From the NCBI GenBank assembly GCA_029168955.1, contig JAPDOI010000174.1:730001-794000 (forward strand): 64,000 nt of DNA, in the 5' to 3' direction. The DNA is from Aplectana chamaeleonis (taxonomy: Eukaryota; Nematoda; Chromadorea; Rhabditida; Cosmocercidae). The notes under the pieces are model-generated. The model was not told the DNA's origin, did no database searches, and saw only the letters and a list, made by a program, of their open reading frames with translations. Below, one piece after another: positions 35,858 to 46,963 of the stretch. Numbering within the stretch: position 1 is the stretch's first letter; each line of letters begins with the position of its first letter. The translations under genes and the position numbers were made by a program.

Positions 35858-36010
35858 CTCTACTGGAGCCCGAAATATTCCCATCAGAAGACCAACAGGG
35901 AGGAGATGGGGGAGAAGATTGATGCGAGTTGGATAATGAGCATGGAATGGAGCGCATTTGTCGACAAACAACCATTGCCGTGTGACGTGAAAACAGCAGC
36001 CGACGCATAA
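35858..36010 (+). CDS. Unrecognised exon-like ORF
   Basis: After the acceptor-like AAGAATCATAG the frame is open for 50 codons to TAA. It reads LYWSPKYSHQKTNREEMGEK and MSMEWSAFVDKQPLPCDVKT. The composition is balanced and not repeat-derived. A minus-strand frame of 105 codons overlaps but is rich in Cys, Ser and Pro and is less convincing. No domain recognised. Confidence 0.27.
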   Translation, partial: LYWSPKYSHQKTNREEMGEKIDASWIMSMEWSAFVDKQPLPCDVKTAADA

Positions 36011-36074
36011 TTCGTCCCGCGTATGTATTGTTTTCGCGCGTACATGGTAATATTCTCATAATATTCTTTTCGCT

Positions 36075-36254
36075 ATGAGTGATCGATTCATGATAGAGGT
36101 GGAGGACGACGACGGCTCCGAACAGTGGGATTCATGTGCTAAACGATGGTGGGGGGGGGAGCTTGCTCGCGGCTCTAGCCCTTCGTCTCCTAGTAACGTA
36201 GCCCTTATCAGCAAAAACTATCATCAGCGTAGCACACTATGTGTCAGCTCATAA
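36075..36254 (+). CDS. Unrecognised acidic ORF, possible first exon
   Basis: ATG 36075 to TAA 36254 (59 codons). It opens MSDRFMIEVEDDDGSEQWDS and continues CAKRWWGGELARGSSPSSPS. An acidic start followed by a Ser/Pro-rich stretch looks like a natural N-terminus. A G9 run at about 36151 is a hotspot for length error, so the downstream half may be out of frame. No domain; no confirmed donor. Confidence 0.3.
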   Translation: MSDRFMIEVEDDDGSEQWDSCAKRWWGGELARGSSPSSPSNVALISKNYHQRSTLCVSS

Positions 36255-37039
36255 GCCTCTAAAGCGGTTTAGCTACAGTAAAAGAGTCCGCGAGATTCCA
36301 TGGAATACACTCTAAAGTACACGAGGATAGAAGGCGATAGCATATTCTGAGATGCGGGCGACTCTGCAAACACACATATTCTTGAAAGCTTTTCTACGAA
36401 GAAACAAATCTCCTCCAGACCCGAACTAAGGACGAGGTGTCCATAGTTGTGGAAACTGCTCCCAGAATCCCCAGGTTAGTGCAAGTGATTCCCCCGAGAT
36501 CTTCTTGAACCGGCTGGTGTGCTTACTGAAGAAGACTCCTGACGAAGGCAGCATCTCAGAATTCGACCAGGACCACTATTTGAGACGTGAAAATTGTGTT
36601 GCCGTCTACTAATATGTATATTACAGGATTGAACTTTGACAAAACTTGTTTCGCGTACCTATTCAAGACCATCGACTTTTCGAAATAGACACTTTCGCTA
36701 TTTCACTCCCTGACTCCGTCCAGGTGTTTCATGCGCTTGATTGATTGTGTCACGCCTACGCGATTTGTTCAAGAGCAAGCCATGTGCAACCTATTTCAAA
36801 AGAAAGGATTCTCATGGCTCATTCCAAACATCTTTTTGGGTACTAAAATTGACCACACTGACCAGAATTATGATAAAAAAGCACAAAAATATTCTTTCCG
36901 TCTTCTTCGCCTAGAACGCCAAAGATATGCCAGGCATTCTGGTAGCTCTTCCAATAGGAATGCTGGTGGGGGGACTTCTAAGGCGCGTCAAACACTTTTA
37001 CACTTTCAGATTTTTTCGAGAACCCCGTTTTTCGAATAA
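36255..37039 (+). other. No firm gene; weak ORF at 36731-37039
   Basis: The 36731-37039 frame (102 codons) reads FSWLIPNIFLGTKIDHTDQN and RLLRLERQRYARHSGSSSN. It might be an exon, but its end runs into a TTCGAA-rich repeat. 36255-36730 shows only short frames. Confidence 0.2.
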
Positions 37040-37190
37040 TTCAGAAATCGGCACTTTTCGAATTATTCGGAAATTGAAAATTTTCGAATATTCGACTTTA
37101 TGAAAAAATAGTCGACTTTTTCAATCGACTGTTGAATAAATATTCGAATCGACTGTTGAATAAATAGTCGAATTTTTCATTCCAATTTTC
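37020..37190. repeat. ATTCGAA / AGTCGA-rich degenerate repeat
   Basis: Repeated TTTTCGAAT, GAATAAATAGTCGA and AATCGACTGTTGAATAAAT (the last twice). Similar AT-rich CGAAT sequence is at 10.3, 25.9, 38.3 and 59.8 kb. Confidence 0.7.
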
Positions 37191-37467
37191 GAGACAGTCG
37201 AGGAATAAAGCCTTTCTCCTTTCCTCTACTTTCCGCAGAAAAAAGCTCAATGATTATAGCTAGCATTTCCTTCTTTCTTTTCGGATTAGAAGAAACTGTT
37301 GAATAGTGAAGACTTCAATGTATTCACGAAACGGTTAACTACATTAAAAATCTATGAATTAGTACTGATATGCGACGAATAATCCAAACAATCGCTTCTC
37401 ATCATTTAATTCCAATTGAAGATAAATACAAAATATTACAAGATTTCGAAACAGATCTACGATGTGC

Positions 37468-37618
37468 GTCAGTATGCACTATAGTTGTACAATTTCGAAA
37501 ACGAAAATCGAAAAAATTTCGTTCGAAAAAATTTCGAGCGAACGAGTTTCGAAAAAATTTCGAAAAATCTTTCGAAAATTTTTCGAAAATTTCGTTCGTG
37601 TACAACTATAGTATGCAC
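37468..37618. mobile_element. MITE with TTTCGAAAA core and GCACTATAGTTGTAC ends
   Basis: TGCACTATAGTTGTAC (37475) mirrors GTACAACTATAGTATGCA (37598). Between them the sequence is almost entirely TTTCGAAAAAT variants. Confidence 0.8.
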
Positions 37619-37620
37619 CC

Positions 37621-38113
37621 TTAAAGGCAGTGTCCACGATAAAAACCATGTCTGATTTTTTGGTGGAGATCGGCAGCTGCGGGGCCTAGCGCAACCCTAA
37701 CGTTTAAAAAACTAAGAAAAATGAGCTCGGAACGGCCCCCTACGGCTCCAAAGTTGGACAATCGTCAGCTCGTCACACCCAGATGCACTTTCCACGCCCA
37801 CCGACGTGAACAAATGAATGCTCGAGATTGTGAGATGAGCGATAGTTTCCGATCAATAGCCCCGTTCTTCCCTTTATTCCCAACTTCTCTTTTTACTCAG
37901 GTCAGCTCGCATACATCGGCTGCAAAAGACGGAAGCTACAAGCCTCGGACAACTCGTCCACCATGCTTCCCTAGCTCAATTTTTGAGGGACCATAACTCC
38001 GTTCCTAGAAGGTCTTGTACGATTCCAAAAACATCATTGGAATCAGCATGGGACCGCCTTCAAAATAGGCGGAAAAGCAGAGAAACGATTCTTATCGTGA
38101 ACACTGTCTTTAA
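37621..38113. mobile_element. TTAA-flanked element, subfamily B, copy 1
   Basis: TTAAAGGCAGTGTCCACGAT to TCGTGAACACTGTCTTTAA, about 493 bp. Nearly identical to the copy at 55897-56389 in opposite orientation. Confidence 0.9.
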
Positions 38114-38270
38114 GCCCCTTTCACAGTTGCCCGACCGACGTCGGACGACTCGTTATCGAATGTGGAATATCTATCCACTCTATCCTGTCCATCTTATCTA
38201 TTTTGACGCACGAAATTTTATAACGAGTCGGCCGACGTTGGCCGGCAAACTGTGACGAGGGCTTTAGCGC
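38112..38270. mobile_element. ~157-bp palindrome abutting a TTAA element
   Basis: CCCTTTCACAGTTGCCCGAC, then CGACTCGTTAT, mirrored by ATAACGAGTCGGCCGACG and CAAACTGTGACGAGGGCTT. Confidence 0.8.
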
Positions 38271-38776
38271 GCAATTCGCTCGTGGAACAATCAAATGTTT
38301 AAAAAATTCTCCCTTTTCGAATAGACTGTTTTCCTAATAATTCAAAAATTGGCCTCATTTGAACATTCGATTTCTCGATTAAACTTTGGAAATTGGCCAC
38401 GACGGACATATTTCTGAATGGCAGAAAAGCACAAAAACGCTAGGCACAGTCGGATGACCCCAAACTCAAACATGCGTTCTCTTTTCGCAGCGACTGCAGC
38501 CGCGAACGACTACAACTCCGCCATAAGTCACGTTGTTCGTCGACTCCCCCAATGACAATCTCACAACGCTATTGAACTCTTCATGGCAACAAGTCGTAGT
38601 CAATATAGATGACATGACATGACGAGGTGCCAAATAGTCGACGTTGAAGTGGCTAATGTCTAGATGGACTAACAAGAATGGTCAATGAAAATGCCAAACA
38701 CTTCCAAAACAATACGAGTCTCTTAGGTCCGCTTTAAATAATCTGAAATTTTCAAGTTCCCAGTTCTCGTACACTC
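38271..38776. other. No gene
   Basis: AT-rich CGAAT sequence at 38280-38380; the rest has only short frames. Confidence 0.4.
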
Positions 38777-38959
38777 ATGACGTGCACAGCAGAGAAGGCT
38801 AAGTGTGACGATGATGGTAGACAGAGAGACAGAAAGAGACGGCGCAGTACAATGTCTGCAGCACGAACCAGTCCCCATGTAGTCGAACTCGTTTTGCCGC
38901 GGGGCGAGCAGACAGAGAGAACCCTTGGCGAAGGATTTTGCCCTCTTCAGCCACGGTAG
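38777..38959 (+). CDS. Unrecognised basic ORF (60 codons)
   Basis: ATG 38777 to TAG. It reads KCDDDGRQRDRKRRRSTMSA and SPHVVELVLPRGEQTERTLG. The basic block resembles a nuclear localisation signal. The codon pattern favours this strand over the overlapping 180-codon minus frame (38799-39341), which is Cys/Ser-rich and is read as the shadow. No domain, no splice evidence. Confidence 0.25.
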   Translation: MTCTAEKAKCDDDGRQRDRKRRRSTMSAARTSPHVVELVLPRGEQTERTLGEGFCPLQPR

Positions 38960-39950
38960 CGCAGCAACAGCAGCTTGTTTTGAGCGCTAGAACGGCCCAC
39001 GGAGTCCGCAAAGTGCACGTTCTTTGCGTGGAAAAACGGCGAATACTGGAGCAGTCAACAGGTGGGGGCAACTCTTTCGAGGAACTCATGACATTCTTCG
39101 AAGGCTGAATAGTTTGGGGTACACATAGAAAAAATCTGATGACACGAACAAACATCGTGCCCAGCGACGCGCGGAAAGACTTTTGACGTTTAACGGATGG
39201 CATGTTAAGTATTATAGTTGCAGAAGAAGTGTACCGTGGCCACACCCAAATAATAGATTCGAGACAATTTTGTAAACATCCTAATGTTCTGGTCAATGTT
39301 GAAGGGCAAATATTCGACAAACAGTAAGAAAAATGCTCCAAGATATGATGTTTCTGGATTCTAGTTGAAATAGGCGAAGAAAAAACGCATATGTCATCAT
39401 ATTCCTCTCACAGAACATCCAACTCACCGGAGAGCGAAAGAGGTGTCTAAAGCGTTTGTCGCATCTGCGGAAACGAGTAATATGATCAGTATTTCTTGGT
39501 TGAAATTCCTAGGTTTACTATATGTTATGGTGGATTCCATGCTATTTAGGGGCGAAACCTATGGTGACATTTCGAAAAACGGCAAAAGGACATCAAACTC
39601 GTATTCATTGACCAGAATAACCCGCGCAGAGAAATTTATAGGCAAATCAGAGGCTTTTACCGAACTACCGTAATCCCACCGTAATCTACCCGTCTTTCAA
39701 AAATCGACAACCGACCTCAGATTCGTGTTAAGCACTCCAGATATCCCCCAGAGAAACAATTTTAGCCCCATCTATCGCGGCATTCTGGAAATCGTCAAAG
39801 TCGCGTTTTGCCACCAAATTTCCCCCGACTGGAGACCTCGAACGGTTTTAGTCGAAAACTTTGGAAAATCGACAAAGAAACCTTAGAATCGCGACCAGCC
39901 CCCCAGATAATCAAGCTGGGGAAGATTAAAGTCAAATCTAGAACATTTTT

Positions 39951-40382
39951 TTAAGGCAGGGCTCGCGATAACAACGGTTGCTGTGCTATCCTGATGAGAA
40001 GGTAGATCTGGTCATCATAAACCTGAAAATAAGTGAAAAATTATAGAAAAACGCACAGGAATAAGGTACTGCCTGGTACCCACAGTCCCCCAATTATCGA
40101 GATTTCCATAAAAGCCTGTTTGTCAACTTTTGTTTTGCTTCTAAAATAATTTCTGGGCATTTCTGGAAACCACTTACTACTTTACCAGCAAAATGAAAGG
40201 CTTGTAAACAAGCACTAATGCAAATCTCGTTAATTAGGGGGCCGGCCGACACAGGTAATTAGCCTTTATACCTCGTTTTTGCGCGTTTTTCTCACAAGTT
40301 TCAGGGGTACAAATAGAAGAAGGATCATACATTCTCATGAAGAGAGCTTAAAAGTCGTTTTTATGGCCAGCTCTGCCTTTGA
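39951..40382. mobile_element. TTAA-type element nested in J copy 2
   Basis: Left TTAAGGCAGGGCTCGCGATA, right TATGGCCAGCTCTGCCTTTGA. J copy 3 at about 61870 shows the uninterrupted site (ATTTTTTCAAGCGCG). Confidence 0.7.
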
Positions 40383-40406
40383 ACGCTTTCAGATCTCCCT
40401 AATTGA

Positions 40407-40650
40407 CATAAAGCCCGTCCAAATGAGGCGGTCCGCCCACACGGTCAGCGTGCGTGTGGGGCGGCCATCGCGAAGACAATTTTTGGACTCGTGTGTTGAT
40501 TAGCAAGAGCACTAGGCCAACAACCAATTACATCCCAGTCAGCTCTTTGTAGTCGCGGTGAGGTTCATCCCAAAAATGCCTTTGCGACGGCCATCCGACA
40601 CGCACGCCGACCGCGTGGGCGGACAGTATCATTCGAACAGACTTTAGGTC
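40407..40650. mobile_element. K-family palindromic MITE, copy 4
   Basis: GGCGGTCCGCCCACACGGTC and GTGGGGCGGCCATCGCGA, mirrored by GCGACGGCCATCCGACACGC and GCGTGGGCGGACAG. Confidence 0.8.
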
Positions 40651-40953
40651 AACGTTCAAGCAGCGAGAGGTGAAAAACGCTCGTTACTCAGCCCAAAATT
40701 CGAGAATGTGATATCACCCAAACTTTGTCTGGGGGGATTATTTTGGACGCTGTACACGATTATGAGGTCCGTTTGCAGATCTTTGAAAGATTATTGCGCG
40801 TTTTGGAAGGTGCAAAATGTACAAAAAACCACCATATTGAGCTTATAACTCTTCGAAACCAGCAGCTCGGGACAGGATAGTACGCAGTTTTACTATAGAT
40901 TTCCAAGACACACTAATAGTGCAATTCGTTTTTGCAGAAGCGACAAACGCTTT

Positions 40954-41351
40954 GGGCATTCTTCTTGATGGGACACACCATGACCAGGCTTATTAGGGTT
41001 CGATCGCAACTCTTGCGTATAAATCTAATCGGAATCAAAAATGAACTTCTTGCCATTGCTCCAGATATATTCTCTGAGGATCTAAGAAACAGTGGCTCAT
41101 AATTAACCCAATTCAGCTCATCTCAGCTGAGGGCTTTTTCAGATAATCTGAACGAAATCAGGTTGGCCTTCAAATGAGCTTTTTTCATTAGAATTGCGCG
41201 CTAACTTTATTCAGATGAACGGTTTTATGCCTGACTGTATCAAGTGAACATTTCTCTAGATAAGAAGGAAAACGCTGAAATACTTTGAATCACTTTGCTG
41301 AAGAAGTTTCCTTCATAATTGTCACTTGTAGACCGCAAAGCAGTTATGTCT
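40954..41351. other. No firm gene
   Basis: A 39-codon plus frame at 40986-41103 ends APDIFSEDLRNSGS, recalling the end of the CR1-like protein at 27.7 kb; too short to call. Confidence 0.3.
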
Positions 41352-41835
41352 TTAAAGGCACAGTCTAACCTCAGAATCGGTTTTTCGTTTCTCTGCCTAT
41401 ATTAAAAGCGCCCTCACGCTGATTCCAAAGATGTCTCTGGAATCGTTGAGACTCCCTGGAAACAGAGTTATGGCCCCTCAAAAATTGAGCTACGGAAGCA
41501 TGGTGGACGAGTTGTCCGAGGCTTGTAACTTCCGTCATTTGCAACCGCTATATGCGAGCTGACCTAAATGAAGAGAGAAGCTGAGAATGAAGGGAAGAAC
41601 GGGGCTATTGATCGAAAACCACCGCTCATCTCGCCACTGTTGAGCTCGCAAGATCGTAAAAGGAGCGTGCGGAAGTGGCTTCCCGAGGTGGGCGCCCCAG
41701 GATGGCTTCCTCCTATAACTCGCTTATTGGGAGGAATTGAGAGCTCGCACCTGGCAAGTGGTATACGGGGTGGGTCTATTTCATAACTATGTGGAAATCT
41801 CAGATTTCGTCACTAAGCTTGGACTGTGCCTTTAA
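41352..41835. mobile_element. TTAA-flanked element, subfamily A, copy 2
   Basis: TTAAAGGCACAGTCTAACCT to GCTTGGACTGTGCCTTTAA. Its right TTAA is also the left TTAA of the next element. Confidence 0.9.
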
Positions 41836-42304
41836 AGGCAGTGTTCACGAAAGAAATCGTATTTCTGTTTTTCAGCCTATCTTGAAAACGGTCCCATGCT
41901 GATTTCAATGATGTCCCTGGAATCATACAAGACCCTCTGGAAGCGGAGTTATGGCACTTCAAAATTCAGCTAGGGAAGCATTGTGGACGAGTTGTCCGAG
42001 GTTTGTAACTTCCGTTTTCTGCTTCCGATGTGTACGAGCTGACCTGAGTAAAGAGAGAAGTTGAGACTGAAGGGAAGAACGGGGCTTTTGATCGGTAACC
42101 ATCGCTCATCTAACCACGAACTCAGTGCAACTGTTATAGGACGTGGGCGGAGTGGCCCAATGGGCTGACTGGCCCACGAGATTTTCACCCACTTACCGGC
42201 CGTTTTTCGTCGCACTTCCGTTCTTAAGCTCCTAAGAGAGACCCAAAGCTTACGTTTTAGCCAAAAAAAACGTGCAACTTTTTCTTTGTAAACACTGCCT
42301 TTAA
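41832..42304. mobile_element. TTAA-flanked element, subfamily B, joined end to end
   Basis: TTAAAGGCAGTGTTCACGAA to GTAAACACTGCCTTTAA. Shares four bases with the preceding element. Confidence 0.88.
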
Positions 42305-42477
42305 TCTCTCATAATTCATCACCCAGTAAATGAAACGTTGATGGAAACTTTCATACCTTTTGAGAAAGGACAATCCACTATAAGAAGAGGTATCCGCTTA
42401 TCTCGGAAAGTTGTGTCTGCAGTCGGCAAGGATTAACGCAAACTAGTAACTAAAAGTGGCACAGAGAAAAGGGCAGA

Positions 42478-42786
42478 ATGCTCGCACGAAGACCGTTTTT
42501 TTTGTCGACGCAAGTCATTTTCGTGGCTAAAGGAACGGTTTGCAGCAAAATGGGAGTCTCAAACTTCTTGAAAAACTCAAGAAATGGCAGGTAAGGCTTG
42601 AAGCTTACTCCTTATTGGCCTCTACTTCACATTCTCGCTTTTCATCGCACGAGATTTGCGAAACCCTATGGAAAATCTTCGAAAGGGAAAACCTCGTCTG
42701 ATTTCAGTGATTTACACCCGATCAACTCAAATGTTTGCGACGATCCTCTCCGCCAGCCGCACGCTATTGTATCGTTCTTACATTAA
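42478..42786 (+). CDS. Two-exon small protein gene (predicted)
   Basis: Exon 1 (42478-42590) starts at ATG, MLARRPFFLSTQVIFVA, and ends SRNG plus two bases at the donor GTAAGG. The 117-nt intron ends GTCTGATTTCAG. Exon 2 (42708-42786) continues SDLHPINSNVCDDPLRQPHA to TAA. The joined product is 63 residues with a weakly signal-like N-terminus and two cysteines. The phase match across a strong donor and a strong acceptor is the main support. It is not in a repeat and no family is recognised. Exon 1 has a competing open frame (ECSHEDRFFCRRK), so its start is the uncertain part. Confidence 0.4.
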
Positions 42787-43199
42787 GCTGTGTTTTGAGA
42801 CACTCTGAAAAATTTCGGATGATCATAGTCAAAGCCTAGATTTAAGATAATCTGGATTTGTCCTGAATAACATCTCCTTGGACGGGATTACTGCTTCTCA
42901 ACAGAACACTGTAGAGTATGATTAATAATATAGTATAATTTCCATTTATTTTCTTATAACTTTTCATGGAGCACTACTTGGAACGAATTTAGATCACCTG
43001 AAGACTCGAGGTTATCTGACTTGACGTTTCACTACGGGCCACTTAGCAATTAGATAGGCCTTGGAGCATACTTTCTAAGTGCGTGACGTGCTTGCAGAGA
43101 ATATGAATACTCCAGCGGCGACACTATGGAGGAATTGTGTGTGTAGCGTCAGGCCATTCATACTTCAACACCACGCTCGCGAGTCACGCGCGTAAGTCC
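42787..43199. other. No feature supported
   Basis: AT-rich sequence to about 43050, then ends related to the 20.4-kb element (CATACTTTCTAAGTGCG, GAATATGAATACTCC). Confidence 0.35.
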
Positions 43200-43322
43200 G
43201 GCATCATACTGCCATCGACGAGCGACGCGACGCAATGTTTACCATCAATATCGACCGGAAATCGACATGCATGATACGCACTGTCGCGGTCGCTGGTCGC
43301 GGCAAGTATGATCCCGGCCTAG
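43200..43322. repeat. H-family palindrome, copy 2
   Basis: GCGACGCGACGCAATGTTTA, central ATATCGACCGGAAATCGACA, and CGCGGCAAGTATGATCCCGG. Confidence 0.7.
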
Positions 43323-43927
43323 CGCGCTGGCCTTGAGGGGTATGAATAGCGCCTTATTGCTATTGTGAAGTAGAATAATTATTTGAAAGCCACGGTGAAG
43401 GCAAAGTTCACGACGAAAAAAATCAACTAAGGCCTTGGGACCTTCCAAGGGTGGTAAGGAAGAAAAACGCCAAAAAACTGGCAGGAAAAGGGTGAAGTTT
43501 GTTTGGATAAGGCAACCAACAGAATCAACCTGCCCGCATGATGGATGAGTTGTACATTCTAAGGATTAAATGTGAATGTTTTCTTCATTTCTTTAGATCT
43601 CAACATCTAACCACGTGCATTGGAAACTCAACATTTTGAAGAATTTTCAGCAGAAAAAAAACGCGCAAAGGGAATCCACTTACCTAAGAAGTTTCACCTC
43701 ACAAGATCGATTCCGACGGATTTTTTCTGCACCAAACTATGTAAAAAACAATTTTCAGCGCGCGTATGCGGAGCGGAGGCTAGAGACAGCAAGAGAGCGC
43801 ACGGGAGACGCAGGGAGCAGCATCGCGCTCATACGAACGCGCGATAAGTGAAGGGAATCCCGTCTTCTACACACAGAGGATACAAAATAGCCATAGAGGC
43901 TTGAATTCAATACTTTGAAGAATTCAT

Positions 43928-44471
43928 CAAAGGCAGTGGTCGCGATCAAATGTGCTTGTCTTCTTTTCCTCTCTAAACTCTCTTCTGGGTTTAAAGTAGT
44001 AGGACCTATAAGAAAAAATTGCGAAAAAACAGCTGTTTCGGGCCAAATTTCAACCCTGAACTTTCTTGTCTTTTAATGGTGGACGAGCCCACTCCACATC
44101 ATCGCCATCCATGACATCTTATATAAAGAAAATCAGCTGGCTTGAAATTCTATTTCAATATATTTATGTACTCATCTGGTCAAAAACATTGACCGAAGTG
44201 CTTGCTTTCTTTGTTCAACTGTTTTTATTAGGCAAACTTGCATTTATTTCTTCCTCTGAATGTCGATGATTTTTGAATGCTCGGCATGAGACTGCGATCT
44301 TTTTGAGAGGCGCTGTACACGTGTGCACGAACTGACATCTTTGGGCCTTAGAAACTCTAACCCTAGCCCGTTTTCCACCGCACTACCTTCGTAGTTTTTC
44401 AGCTGTGTTCCACCTAAGCTGATTTTTGTAGTTTTTTCGATAGCGTTTTCCATCGTGACCACTGCCTTTAA
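43928..44471. mobile_element. TTAA-type element, subfamily D
   Basis: Left TCAAAGGCAGTGGTCGCGAT, right CATCGTGACCACTGCCTTTAA; about 544 bp. Solo ends of further copies are at 44572-44595 and 44858. Confidence 0.7.
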
Positions 44472-44857
44472 GGAGATTTTTCTTCCGAAAATTTATGGTT
44501 TTGCGGGAGCTTTCCGCTAAATCCTCTACTTCGTCCGCTTACCTGTGCAGAAAAAAAATGAAAAATACGGTTTTTATCGTGAGCACTGCCATTAATTTGA
44601 CAGCCATCTTGATTCACAAAAACTGGTTCTGAGGCGATTCACAACAGGTGGCTCCCCCCACGTAGAGTTCAAGAGCCATCTAGAATTATTCAGATATTTT
44701 TAGAAACAAAAGCGACGTGAGAACTTCGATAACATGTTTCAGAAACGAGAAGAAGGAGAAAGTCCAAGCAATATAAAAAAAACAACATAAAAATAGGAGA
44801 AGGAGCATTATAAAAATAAATCGAAGCTGAAAATAACTTGCAGGGGATGATTCAGCT

Positions 44858-45681
44858 TTAAAGGCAGTGTTCACGATAGATTTCGCTTCCAGTATCTACA
44901 CGGTTTGCAGAAGGTCTGGTGCCCTCTATAACAAAGCATGCTTAGAAAGGACGTGAAAGCCGCATTGTTGAGCCAAAATAAGCCCTCATTTGTTTACGTT
45001 GGTTTTTGAGCGTGGAGGAATTGACCGCTAGAAGGATGATACCTATCAGTGCAATGAAGCAAACAGCTCACTTATCAGCACTTCCTTCACTTGATCAACC
45101 CTATAATCTGAGTCATCATTTGTTCCTTTCAAGGGTGCGGATCTGGGGCACGGGGCTGTTCTGGAACACCAAAACGCTTGTTTGCAGCCGTAACTTGCCA
45201 CTCCTGGCTCGTTTTCTTCCGTTCTTTCGGCACTGGGAGCCTGGGCACTAGGATCTTTCTCGCCTAACATTTCCTTGTGGAAATTCACCGAGGAAGATTA
45301 TGTACGACGTATCAATTGAAAAAGAATACCCATTCTTCCTTAAGTTGTCACAAAAGCTTCTTTCCTGGAGAAGTATAAATCTCTTCACCGACCCCTGTCC
45401 ACTGTGCTCAATTAAGGCCTAAAGTCACTCTCTCAAAAAGCTATGGCGGTCTGATTAGGGACAGGTCTCAGCACAAACTAGAATTTTGGAAAATTGTCTT
45501 TTGGGTGTTGTGGGGAAGGTGAAAAAAAGCAGTTCAAAGTTCGGTAAATTTCATCAGTACACATAGGTAGATCAAAAACTGGAACAAATGCAATTTTTTG
45601 AATTTCAGAAATTTGAATGTTTTCAGCCCAAATCTTGTCCAGGGAGGTTATTTGAGGCGCTGAACACGAATATAAGGTTCT
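44858..45681. other. Truncated TTAA element end, then unassigned sequence
   Basis: TTAAAGGCAGTGTTCACGAT starts at 44858; no matching right end. 45000-45240 has an 81-codon frame that shares text with B-type elements, so it is repeat-derived. Confidence 0.45.
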
Positions 45682-46255
45682 TTAAATGCAGCGTCCGCGT
45701 AGAAAACAGCACTTGGTTTTTTTTCTCAATCCAATTTTGGAACGAAGTGGAGATCGTTGGGAAAGCTTGAGACCTCAATGCTGCGTATTCATAATGCTGT
45801 ATCCTCTTGAAAACCGCTCCGTGATCTGAAATGGCGTTTTCCCGGCCGATCATCTAGCACGAGGAGCAGAAGCGCCACAACAGGCCCCAGCAAATCTAAA
45901 ATTCCATATTCTTTATTTCGAGAAATCCTCGCATTTAAACGTGTGTATTGGGAACTTCTTATTTTCAGAGGACACTTCACAATGACAAGGCCAGAAGAAA
46001 TAATCAGCCTAAGAAATTACGGGGGCTAAACCCTTTCGGACGTCCAGGATTTCCGACATTTGTGTATTACACAACACACATCGGGCAGACGTGGAAAAAA
46101 GAAAGCTGAATGCTGCGGGATTCTCAAACGAGATTTTCTCCGAAATTTGAATATTTTGGGTGGCCTTTTCGCGACATATCACGACTTGAAGAGCCTACCT
46201 GCACAAAACAGTGAAAAGCTTGAACAAGGGTTTTTTGCGGGTACGCTGCCTTTAA
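45682..46255. mobile_element. TTAA-flanked element, subfamily E, copy 1
   Basis: TTAAATGCAGCGTCCGCGTA to GTACGCTGCCTTTAA. The body matches 51286-51861 in reverse; it contains GGGGCCTGTTGTGGCGC-type text. Confidence 0.85.
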
Positions 46256-46621
46256 GTTATGCTTCGAAATATGGCAATGTCAAATCATCACTTTTGCCAG
46301 GACGCTTAACTTTCAGGGATGAAACACTGAATTCAGAAAGAGGCGACATTTCTTCCTGAACATTCCAAAGATCACAAGTCAAAGAATAGCCTTTGAAATT
46401 GACTATGAATCAGGAATATCTCACAGATTAATCAAGAAAAATTGGGCAGTCGGCACAAGATTGGAAATGTATGGAGATTCAATGCATTTGAACATCGAAC
46501 GTTTTTAAATGAGAAAGGAGTTTGTAAAAAAGCGAAAAATTCTTCCAAGGAGAAGAACACTTACAAGCAAGTTTAAGCTGCAACGGGTTCACAAAAGTAA
46601 GGAAGTCTCTGAACTCTTATT

Positions 46622-46963
46622 ATGCCTAGCATTGCTACAATGCATGAAATCGCAAATAACTTAACGCGATTCGAATATCGAGACGAAGGTTGGCGAAGGC
46701 CAAGTGGCCGAAAGCCACAAAAAACTTACGGGATTAATTACATCCTTTCAATCGACGGAATCATGAGTAATCCATGTGTACTTGCCCATCAAGCCTCACC
46801 TGGTAAAATAATTTAATCTATATGCTGTAAGTTCAATGGAAATGCGTAACGCAGATTCGATAGAACATCATATTAATCAATCGAGCCAGATGTATAAACG
46901 TCAGATTATAAGAACTATTCAGAGGTGGAGTTGGCTATGCACCATGTTATTAGCCATAAGTGA
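46622..46963 (+). CDS. Possible two-exon gene
   Basis: Exon A (46622-46802) opens MPSIATMHEIANNLTRFEYR and continues SGRKPQKTYGINYILSIDGI, ending ASP plus one base at the donor GTAAAA. Exon B (46923-46963), after acceptor AAGAACTATTCAG, continues in phase EVELAMHHVISHK to TGA. Exon A has a very protein-like composition and is outside recognised repeats. An alternative reading of exon B in another phase is also open, and another ORF (46509-46661, MRKEFVKKRKILPRRRT) overlaps the start in a different frame. No domain recognised. Confidence 0.35.

Larger units (their letters stand above)
39449..40953. mobile_element. J-family element, copy 2, with two nested insertions
   Basis: Inverted ends AAAGCGTTTGTCGC and GCGACAAACGCTTT. 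The body matches 32.2-33.3 kb. It is interrupted by a TTAA-type element (39951-40382) and then a K-family palindrome (40407-40650). Confidence 0.8.

Noticed and set aside
38799..39341. 180-codon minus-strand ORF
   Set aside because: Cys/Ser-rich with no domain; the shorter plus reading at 38777-38959 has the better codon pattern. Kept out as a gene.
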